The position numbers were made by a program, and so were the translations under genes. Under the pieces are notes generated by a model. It was given only the letters and a program-made list of their open reading frames with translations. It was not told the DNA's origin and did no database searches. From assembly GCA_025451425.1 (NCBI GenBank), contig JANWKK010000113.1, positions 1 to 5,141 of the forward strand: a DNA stretch of 5,141 nucleotides. Reading direction: 5' to 3'. Below are positions 1-5,141 of this stretch, piece by piece. The first letter of the stretch is position 1. Every line of letters begins with the position of its first letter. The stretch is from Gemmatimonadaceae bacterium. GTDB lineage: Bacteria; Gemmatimonadota; Gemmatimonadetes; Gemmatimonadales; Gemmatimonadaceae.

Positions 1-218
1 GAACCGGTACGGGGGTTCCGCGCCATGCGCGTTTTTCGGTGACGAATCTTGAAGGTTCCGAAGCCGCGGACTTCGATGTTCTTCTGGCTCTGCAGCGCCT
101 CTTTGATGGCCTCCAAAAAGGCATCGACGACGCGCGCGCAGTCCTTCTTCGAAATCATCGGACCCGCCGTTCGGGAGATCTGCTCAGTGACTCTCTCGAC
201 CAGGTCTGCTTTGGTCAT
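1..218 (-). CDS. HU/IHF-family DNA-binding protein, 3' end cut off by window edge
   Basis: A small histone-like nucleoid protein that binds and bends DNA as a dimer. The 72 visible codons start MTKADLVERVTEQISR, the usual N-terminal helix of this family. They continue through the helical dimerisation part (about residues 1-45) into the beta-arm region, with the GFGTF motif at residues 52-56 and ARNPRTG at 66-72. Pro69 in that motif is the residue that wedges between base pairs in HU and IHF. Family members are about 90-105 residues, so roughly 20-30 residues are missing past base 1. The ATG at 218 is chosen because a GAGG ribosome-binding site (226-229) sits 7 bases upstream and the family's N-terminus begins there. 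It follows carA by 90 bases and seems to have its own promoter. HU and IHF subunits cannot be told apart from this fragment, so no symbol is given. The family call is secure. Confidence 0.95.
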   Translation of the reverse strand, partial: MTKADLVERVTEQISRTAGPMISKKDCARVVDAFLEAIKEALQSQKNIEVRGFGTFKIRHRKTRMARNPRTG

Positions 219-264
219 GAATGTGCCTCGTGTGAGCGCGCCGTTCAGCCGCGGACGCTTGCCG

Positions 265-294
265 AACTTACCGATGTTAACTCTTACGTGTCAA
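265..294 (-). promoter_or_regulatory. Candidate sigma70-type promoter for the HU-family gene
   Basis: Reading the minus strand, a perfect TTGACA (294-289) is followed after 18 bases by TAAGTT (270-265), which matches the -10 consensus TATAAT at the first two bases and the last. Transcription would start near 255-260, giving a leader of about 40 bases before the ATG at 218. It lies wholly in the carA-HU gap and points at the HU gene. The -35 is strong and the -10 weak, so this is a plausible but unproven promoter. Confidence 0.45.
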
Positions 295-299
295 GAGTT
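279..299. repeat. 7-bp perfect inverted repeat covering the -35 box; possible operator
   Basis: AACTCTT (279-285) and AAGAGTT (293-299) are perfect inverted copies separated by 7 bases. The TTGACA of the candidate HU promoter overlaps the right arm and part of the spacer. The repeat begins 10 bases after the carA stop. It is AT-rich and followed by no run of T on either strand, so it is a poor intrinsic terminator. Its position over a -35 box fits a repressor or autoregulatory binding site better. The protein that would bind is unknown. Confidence 0.4.
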
Positions 300-308
300 T
301 GTACCGCT

Positions 309-1424
309 TTACGCCGTCTGCTTTCTGACCACGTCGAGAAACTGATTGAACAGCGGCCGACCGTCGTGCGGTCCTGGCGCAGCCTCGGGGTGATACTGCA
401 CGGCAAACATTGGAAGCTCCCGATGCCGCAGGCCTTCGACGGTGCCGTCGTTCAGGTTCACGTGCGTAACCTCGAGCTCGGCGACGCCTTTGATGCCCCG
501 ATCATCTCCCTCGACGGCAAAACCATGGTTTTGCGACGTGATCAATACGCGACCTGAAGCGATGTCCCGTACCGGATGATTTCCTCCACGGTGGCCGTAC
601 GGCATCTTCACCGTCCCGGCCCCATAGGTGAGACCGATGATCTGATGCCCGAGGCAAATTCCGAATATCGGCACTCCCTTTGACGCAATCTTGCGCACGA
701 TGCCCGGGGCGTACTCGACCGCTGCAGGGTCGCCTGGCCCGTTCGAGAGGAACACACCGTCCGGCTCCAACTCCAACACCTCTTCTGCAGACATCTTTGC
801 GGGAACGACGGTCACATGGCAGCCGTGATCGCTGAATAGGCGTACGATGTTTCGCTTGATCCCGTAGTCGTAGGCCACGATGTGCCAATGCGCTTGCGGA
901 TCGCCCCACGTGTACCGCTCGCGCGTCGAGACACGGGAGGCGAGATCCAAACCTTCCATCGAAGGACAGGCATCGAGCGATGCTTTCACATCATCGCCAG
1001 GAGAGTCGCCCGCGCCAATCGCGCCGCGCATGACGCCGACGGTGCGCAGATGCTTGGTCAATCGGCGCGTGTCGACGCCTTCGATCACTGGGATCTTTTT
1101 CTCAAGGAGCCAATCTCCGAGATCACCCTCGGCGCGCCAGCTCGAGTAATTCTTCGAGAGCTCACGCATCACGACACCGGCGACTTGCGGCTTCGCCGAT
1201 TCGGGATCGGCGTCGTTGACGCCGTAGTTGCCGATCATCGGCGACGTCATCACGACGATCTGTCCGTCGTACGAGGGGTCGGTGAATACCTCCTGGTACC
1301 CGCTCATGTTCGTTGTGAACACCACCTCGGCGACCGTCGGCGGTGTTCCAAACGGAAGGGTACCATGAAAAAGGGTTCCGTCCTCGAGAAGAAGGAACCC
1401 TGGTACTTCGGACCGATGGGTCAC
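309..1424 (-). CDS. carA: Carbamoyl-phosphate synthase, small (glutamine-hydrolysing) subunit
   Basis: CarA splits glutamine and passes ammonia through a tunnel to the large subunit CarB, which makes carbamoyl phosphate for pyrimidine and arginine synthesis in the cytoplasm. The 371-residue product has normal family length. The N-terminal CPSase small-subunit domain spans about residues 8-150, with LEDGTLFHG, TTNMSGYQEVFTDPSY and SPMIGNYGVN all present. The C-terminal class I glutamine amidotransferase domain spans about 180-367, with SNGPGDP (227-233), the nucleophile Cys257 in GICLGHQ, TSQNHGFAV, and His345 and Glu347 in QYHPE. These correspond to the triad Cys269, His353, Glu355 of E. coli CarA. 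The start is the GTG at 1424, 14 bases after the secG stop, behind a weak GAG/TGAG ribosome-binding site. The frame stays open upstream through secG, but that part resembles no protein. No carB is adjacent in this window. Very likely cotranscribed with secG. Confidence 0.97.
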   Translation of the reverse strand: MTHRSEVPGFLLLEDGTLFHGTLPFGTPPTVAEVVFTTNMSGYQEVFTDPSYDGQIVVMTSPMIGNYGVNDADPESAKPQVAGVVMRELSKNYSSWRAEGDLGDWLLEKKIPVIEGVDTRRLTKHLRTVGVMRGAIGAGDSPGDDVKASLDACPSMEGLDLASRVSTRERYTWGDPQAHWHIVAYDYGIKRNIVRLFSDHGCHVTVVPAKMSAEEVLELEPDGVFLSNGPGDPAAVEYAPGIVRKIASKGVPIFGICLGHQIIGLTYGAGTVKMPYGHRGGNHPVRDIASGRVLITSQNHGFAVEGDDRGIKGVAELEVTHVNLNDGTVEGLRHRELPMFAVQYHPEAAPGPHDGRPLFNQFLDVVRKQTA

Positions 1425-1434
1425 TGAGCGCTCA
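1425..1434. repeat. 10-bp perfect palindrome directly before the carA start codon
   Basis: TGAGCGCTCA is self-complementary and touches the GTG start of carA. It contains the only purine-rich stretch that could serve as the carA ribosome-binding site. It could be chance: the site is too short for a stable hairpin with a loop, but it could pair between transcripts or bind a dimeric protein. No function is claimed. Confidence 0.3.
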
Positions 1435-1438
1435 CTCG

Positions 1439-1849
1439 TTATGGCTTCTTCGCCGGCGCCTTCGTCCCCTGGTTCGGCGTTGCCGGTGAAGGCTGAGGTG
1501 CGGGCGTCAATGGCACGACAGGAGCCTGAGTGCCGGCTTTGGGATTCGCCGGAGCGGTTGGCGCAGGGGCGTTGGGGAACGCTTGATCGAGAACCGATCT
1601 CGGTGCGCGGCTCCGAGACGACGCGAGTGAGAGCAGAAACGCGAAGAACAGGAAAAGTCCTCCGGACCACCAACTTGCCTTCGTCAGAAGGTTGCCGGTT
1701 TGCCGCGATCCGAAAAGCGAGCTCGCGGAGCTGCTGACGCCTCCAAACGTTGCGGCGAGACCCTGACCTTGCCCGCTCTGAAGCAGGATGGCCGTTATGA
1801 GAACGATACTGTCGATGATGAGCAGCACCATCAGAAGTGTGTACAGCAT
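1439..1849 (-). CDS. secG: Protein translocase subunit SecG
   Basis: SecG is the small membrane subunit of the SecYEG channel and aids SecA-driven protein export. From the ATG at 1849 the product has 136 residues. Transmembrane helix 1 is at about 3-23 (LLMVLLIIDSIVLITAILLQ). The conserved cytoplasmic loop follows, with QSGQGQGLAATFGG (24-37) and SLFGSRQTGNLLTK (44-57). Helix 2 is at about 60-76. A Pro/Ala-rich tail runs from about 89 to the end, closing with KAPAKKP; this makes it longer than the 75-110 residues usual for SecG. The ATG at 1849 places helix 1 at the N-terminus as in the family, but has no clear ribosome-binding site. A TTG at 1891 in the same frame would add 14 residues (TLTPPAYSQATRK after the initiator) and lacks a well-spaced site too. 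tpiA ends 67 bases upstream and carA starts 14 bases downstream, matching the common gap-pgk-tpiA-secG order. Confidence 0.93.
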   Translation of the reverse strand: MLYTLLMVLLIIDSIVLITAILLQSGQGQGLAATFGGVSSSASSLFGSRQTGNLLTKASWWSGGLFLFFAFLLSLASSRSRAPRSVLDQAFPNAPAPTAPANPKAGTQAPVVPLTPAPQPSPATPNQGTKAPAKKP

Positions 1850-1916
1850 TTTGCGCGTGGCTTGTGAGTAGGCAGGCGGTGTAAGCGTCAAATATCACGC
1901 AACTTAGCGCCTTCCG

Positions 1917-2663
1917 TCAAGTGCGGCAGATCTCTGCCCAGCCTTCAGGATCGAGGCAGGCCCCACCAACGAGCAGACCGTCCACGCCATCGGCGCTCAG
2001 CAGAGCTTTCGCGTTCCCACGGTTGACGCTGCCGCCGTACAAAATCGGTATCTGATCGGCCTGGACCTTGGAATTGTCGCGAAGCGCGTCGCGGATGACC
2101 CGATGCATCGCCGACGCATCACTGGGCGTGGCGCTGCGTCCCGTTCCAATCGCCCAGACCGGTTCGTATGCGATGATGATTTCGGTGTCCGTGCCGACGT
2201 CCTCGAGTCCCACGTTGAGCTGCTCGACAACGATCGCCTCGGCGTCGCCCATCTCTCGTTGATCGAGCGTTTCGCCGACGCACAACACGGGTGTAAGTCC
2301 GAAGCGCGTCGCGACCGCCGTCTTTCGAGCTGTCTCGAGATTTGTCTCGGCGAAGACGTGACGTCGCTCCGAATGACCCACGAGTGCCAGCTGTGCCCCA
2401 GCGTCCCGCGCCATCGGCGCCGAGTTTTCACCCGTGAATGCTCCCTTCTCCTGCGTATAGATGTTCTGAACGCCGAGCAGGATATCGGTACGAGCAGCGC
2501 GTGCGTCTCGCACCGACGTGAGGGAGAGCGCGGGCGGAAAGAGCCCAACAGTGCGATCCTCGTGAGGCGCGAAGGCGCGCAGAAAGGTTGCGATATACGC
2601 ACGGGCGTCGGTGGGCCCGTGATTCATCTTCCAGTTGGCGAAGAAGAAGGGTCGCTTCATCAT
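1917..2663 (-). CDS. tpiA: Triosephosphate isomerase
   Basis: Interconverts dihydroxyacetone phosphate and glyceraldehyde 3-phosphate in cytoplasmic glycolysis and gluconeogenesis. The 248-residue length is typical for this single-domain TIM barrel. All active-site residues are visible: Asn10 and Lys12 (FANWKMN), the electrophile His97 in VGHSERR, and the base Glu167 in AYEPVWAIGTG, which also forms the start of mobile loop 6. Phosphate-binding YGGSV (209-213) and LVGGA (231-235) are present; Cys236 follows where Ser is common (GGASL). The gene begins with two in-frame ATGs (2663 and 2660). The first overlaps the pgk stop as ATGA and lies 12 bases from a GGAGG site; the second shares one base with the pgk stop. 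The two products differ by one Met, and the first is preferred on spacing. The overlap suggests translational coupling to pgk. secG follows after 67 bases. Confidence 0.97.
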   Translation of the reverse strand: MMKRPFFFANWKMNHGPTDARAYIATFLRAFAPHEDRTVGLFPPALSLTSVRDARAARTDILLGVQNIYTQEKGAFTGENSAPMARDAGAQLALVGHSERRHVFAETNLETARKTAVATRFGLTPVLCVGETLDQREMGDAEAIVVEQLNVGLEDVGTDTEIIIAYEPVWAIGTGRSATPSDASAMHRVIRDALRDNSKVQADQIPILYGGSVNRGNAKALLSADGVDGLLVGGACLDPEGWAEICRT

Positions 2664-3877
2664 GCGGCTCGGCTGCCTCCGCCAGGCCGGTCGTCGAGCG
2701 CGGCGACGCCAGGCAGCGTTTTCCCTTCGAGCAGCTCGAGCGAAGCACCCCCGCCAGTCGACACGTGACTCATAGCGTCCTCCAGCCCAAGCTCGGCGAC
2801 AGCCGCGGCGGAATCGCCCCCTCCTACCACCGTGGTGCCGCCACTCTTGGTAGCGCGTGCCATTGCATCGGCAACCGCACGCGTGCCCGCGTCGAAAGGC
2901 GGTTTCTCGAAAACACCCATCGGCCCATTCCAGACGATTGTCTTCGCCTCGCCGATGATCTTGGCGAACAGCCTCGCGCTCTCCGGGCCGACGTCGAACA
3001 TCCCTTCGTTGCTGGGAATGGACTCGCGCCTAACGGTGTGCGCGCGCGCACCCTCGTCGAGCGAGGACGCGACGCACGCATCGACCGGCAGCTCGAGCTT
3101 CTTGCCGCCGCGCGAGAGCAGCTGCCTCGCCATGTCGACGCGATCGGCCTCTACGAGCGACTTCCCCGTCTCCAGATCCATGGCTTTGAAAAAAGTGCAC
3201 GCCATCGCCCCGCCGATAATCAAACGGTCAACCTTTGGCAGCAGGTTTTCGATGACATCGATCTTTCCCGAGATCTTCGCGCCTCCTAACACCGCGACAA
3301 AGGGATGCTTGGGATCGGCGATCGCGGCGCCGAGGTACCGAAGCTCCTGCTCCATGAGCAGGCCGGCGACGGCGGGCTTGAGATATCGCGCAACACCTTC
3401 CGTTGACGCATGCGCGCGGTGCGCCGAACCGAACGCGTCGTTGACATAAACGTCGCCGAGCTCCGCGAGTGCGCGCGAGAGACGCTCGTCGTTCGTCTCT
3501 TCACCACCGAGGAACCGTGTGTTCTCGAGAAGCACGACGGAAGGTCCCTTCTTCGTCGCTTTCATCGCCTCGTCGGTGTCGGTGCTCTCCACGAATTGCA
3601 CCTCGTCGTCAGGCATCAGCTCCTGAAAGCGCCGCGCAACGGGCTCGAGCGAGTACTTTGCCTCCGGCTTTCCCTTTGGGCGTCCGAGGTGCGAGAGCAG
3701 AACGACGCGCGCGCCGTGATCGCGAAGATATTTGATCGTTGGAAGTGCCGCGCGGATGCGCGTGTCGTCGCCAACACGCCCATGCGCGTCGAGCGGCACG
3801 TTGAAGTCGACGCGGACGAGCGCTCGTCTGCCACGCAGGTCGGTGTCGCGTAAGTCGCGGATGGTTTTCTTATTCAT
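2660..3877 (-). CDS. pgk: Phosphoglycerate kinase
   Basis: Transfers the acyl phosphate of 1,3-bisphosphoglycerate to ADP, giving ATP and 3-phosphoglycerate; reversible, cytoplasmic. The 405-residue product has normal two-domain length. N-terminal substrate-binding domain: RVDFNVP (22-28), SHLGRPKG (62-69), ENTRF (118-122), NDAFGSAHRAHAS (146-158). C-terminal nucleotide-binding domain: GGAKISGKI (198-206, where many relatives have SDKI), NGPMGVFE (317-324), GGGDSAAAV (352-360), STGGGASLELLEGK (373-386). The ATG at 3877 gives MNKKTIRDL, the standard PGK beginning. An ATG at 3925 in the same frame is rejected because the added 16 residues are translated from the palindromic repeat. The ribosome-binding site GGGAG (3881-3885) is only 3 bases from the ATG, unusually close. 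The 3' end overlaps tpiA by 4 bases and carries the tpiA ribosome-binding site. Confidence 0.97.
   Translation of the reverse strand: MNKKTIRDLRDTDLRGRRALVRVDFNVPLDAHGRVGDDTRIRAALPTIKYLRDHGARVVLLSHLGRPKGKPEAKYSLEPVARRFQELMPDDEVQFVESTDTDEAMKATKKGPSVVLLENTRFLGGEETNDERLSRALAELGDVYVNDAFGSAHRAHASTEGVARYLKPAVAGLLMEQELRYLGAAIADPKHPFVAVLGGAKISGKIDVIENLLPKVDRLIIGGAMACTFFKAMDLETGKSLVEADRVDMARQLLSRGGKKLELPVDACVASSLDEGARAHTVRRESIPSNEGMFDVGPESARLFAKIIGEAKTIVWNGPMGVFEKPPFDAGTRAVADAMARATKSGGTTVVGGGDSAAAVAELGLEDAMSHVSTGGGASLELLEGKTLPGVAALDDRPGGGSRAA
2676..2680 (-). promoter_or_regulatory. tpiA ribosome-binding site inside the pgk 3' end
   Basis: GGAGG on the minus strand lies within the last codons of pgk, 12 bases before the first tpiA ATG (2663) and 15 before the second (2660). 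The spacing is somewhat long and favours the first ATG. The pgk stop overlaps the tpiA start, so ribosomes finishing pgk can restart on tpiA. Confidence 0.6.
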
Positions 3878-3880
3878 TGT

Positions 3881-3885
3881 CTCCC
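3881..3885 (-). promoter_or_regulatory. pgk ribosome-binding site, unusually close to the start codon
   Basis: GGGAG on the minus strand is followed by ACA and then ATG (3877), a 3-base spacer where 5-9 is usual. It lies 3 bases from the edge of the palindromic element at 3889-3970, so RNA folding of that element could affect access to this site. It supports the 3877 start only moderately; the protein family N-terminus is the stronger argument. Confidence 0.5.
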
Positions 3886-3888
3886 GAT

Positions 3889-3970
3889 TGTCATTCCGAG
3901 GAGCGAAGCGACGAGGAATCTGCACTCGTTAGGTCGAAAAGTGCAGATCCCTCGCTGCCTCGGGATGACA
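3889..3970. repeat. 82-bp imperfect palindrome (REP/MITE-like intergenic repeat) between gap and pgk
   Basis: The left arm (3889-3925) starts TGTCATTCCGAGG and ends GAATCTGCAC; the right arm (3941-3970) starts GTGCAGATCC and ends CTCGGGATGACA. Aligned to its inverted partner, the outer 13 bases match at 12, the inner 17 match at 14, and the left arm has 7 extra bases (AGCGAAG). The loop is 15 bases (3926-3940). Termini are TGTCAT/ATGACA. The GTCATTCC...GAAGCGACGAGGAATCT style is familiar from dispersed palindromic repeats in many bacterial genomes. It begins 1 base past the gap stop and ends 11 bases before the pgk ATG. No T-run follows, so read-through is expected. In the transcript it would form a strong hairpin able to protect gap mRNA from 3' decay or attenuate pgk. 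No target-site duplication is obvious. Confidence 0.85.
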
Positions 3971-3971
3971 G

Positions 3972-5006
<1,035 letters not shown>

Positions 5007-5141
5007 TTAGAGCCGATCGCCGATTGCTGGCGCTCGACCGAAGGTGACATAACTGATGATGCGCGCGCCGGCGCCGTGCAGCACGGCCGCGCACGCGTTG
5101 AGTGTCGCTGCGGTCGTCACGACGTCATCGACGAGCACGAC
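5007..5141 (-). CDS. ComF-family phosphoribosyltransferase-like protein, C-terminal end only
   Basis: The last 44 codons of a gene entering from the right edge, in a frame that is open to the edge and ends at TAA (5007-5009). The peptide begins VVLVDDVVTTAATLNACAAV, the PRPP-binding signature of type I phosphoribosyltransferases (hydrophobic strand, two Asp, then the phosphate loop). The following helix and strand (AVLHGAGARIISYVTFGRA) match the C-terminus of ComF/GntX-like proteins. ComF proteins are linked to DNA uptake in competent bacteria; their exact activity is poorly defined. The usual TTG in the phosphate loop reads TTA here (Gly to Ala). The gap gene follows after 18 bases, so the two are probably cotranscribed. 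The upstream zinc-finger half that would confirm ComF is outside the window, so other phosphoribosyltransferases remain possible. Confidence 0.8.
   Translation of the reverse strand, partial: VVLVDDVVTTAATLNACAAVLHGAGARIISYVTFGRAPAIGDRL

Noticed and set aside
279..299. The inverted repeat after carA as an intrinsic terminator.
   Set aside because: The stem is 7 bp and AT-rich with no following T-run on the minus strand; it overlaps a -35 hexamer instead.
39..557. Plus-strand open frames such as 39-557, 882-1427, 2103-2768, 2588-3289, 3410-3853 and 4218-4736.
   Set aside because: Each is antisense to a well-recognised gene, has Arg/His-rich composition typical of antisense frames in GC-rich DNA, and shows no recognisable domain.
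1863..1891. TTGACG (1891-1886) in the tpiA-secG gap as a -35 box for a secG promoter.
   Set aside because: At 16-18 bases spacing there is nothing like a -10 hexamer (CTCACA or similar), so a promoter cannot be supported.
1425..1898. The carA reading frame stays open upstream through the whole of secG, which would give a 529-residue fusion-like protein.
   Set aside because: The extra 158 codons are the out-of-frame reading of secG, contain low-complexity Arg/Ser-rich text with no family resemblance, while SecG itself is clearly real in the other frame. CarA homology begins just after the GTG at 1424.
3878..3925. Upstream ATG (3925) for pgk adding MQIPRRFAPRNDNRET.
   Set aside because: The added residues are a translation of the palindromic repeat arm, and PGK proteins normally begin at the MNKKTIRDL position. 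There is no ribosome-binding site suited to 3925.
3889..3970. The gap-pgk palindrome as a rho-independent terminator.
   Set aside because: No T-run follows it in the direction of transcription (the sequence runs into CGGGAGACAATG), and termination there would cut off pgk and tpiA, which show no separate promoter.

Overview
All six genes in this window lie on the minus strand, so the text should be read from high to low coordinates. In transcription order they are: the 3' end of a comF-like phosphoribosyltransferase gene (cut by the right edge), gap (glyceraldehyde-3-phosphate dehydrogenase), pgk (phosphoglycerate kinase), tpiA (triosephosphate isomerase), secG (protein-export channel subunit), carA (carbamoyl-phosphate synthase small subunit), and the 5' part of an HU/IHF-family DNA-binding protein gene (cut by the left edge). 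No open frame on the plus strand resembles a protein; those frames are antisense shadows in moderately GC-rich DNA. No tRNA, rRNA, CRISPR array, transposase or phage gene was seen, and no gene-free stretch exceeds 100 bases.

Region by region: the comF stop and the gap start are 18 bases apart, with a strong ribosome-binding site between them. Between gap and pgk lie 94 bases, almost filled by an 82-base imperfect palindrome of the dispersed-repeat (REP/MITE-like) type. pgk and tpiA overlap by 4 bases (ATGA). tpiA and secG are 67 bases apart, secG and carA 14 bases. Between carA and the HU gene are 90 bases with a perfect TTGACA -35 hexamer inside a 7-bp inverted repeat. This suggests one long transcription unit from comF/gap through carA, and a fresh promoter for the HU gene.

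Gap, Pgk and TpiA are three connected steps of lower glycolysis/gluconeogenesis (dihydroxyacetone phosphate <-> glyceraldehyde 3-phosphate <-> 1,3-bisphosphoglycerate <-> 3-phosphoglycerate, with NADH and ATP). The order gap-pgk-tpiA-secG is a known conserved arrangement in several bacterial phyla. carA after secG, with no carB beside it, is less usual. All catalytic residues that can be checked are intact, so this is a working core-metabolism locus.

The organism is a free-living bacterium with moderately high GC. The gene order and the style of the HU and SecG proteins made me think of Gemmatimonadota or a related soil phylum, but that is a low-confidence inference. I did not find a new biological system here. 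The points worth a second look are regulatory: the palindrome abutting the pgk ribosome-binding site, and the inverted repeat over the HU promoter.
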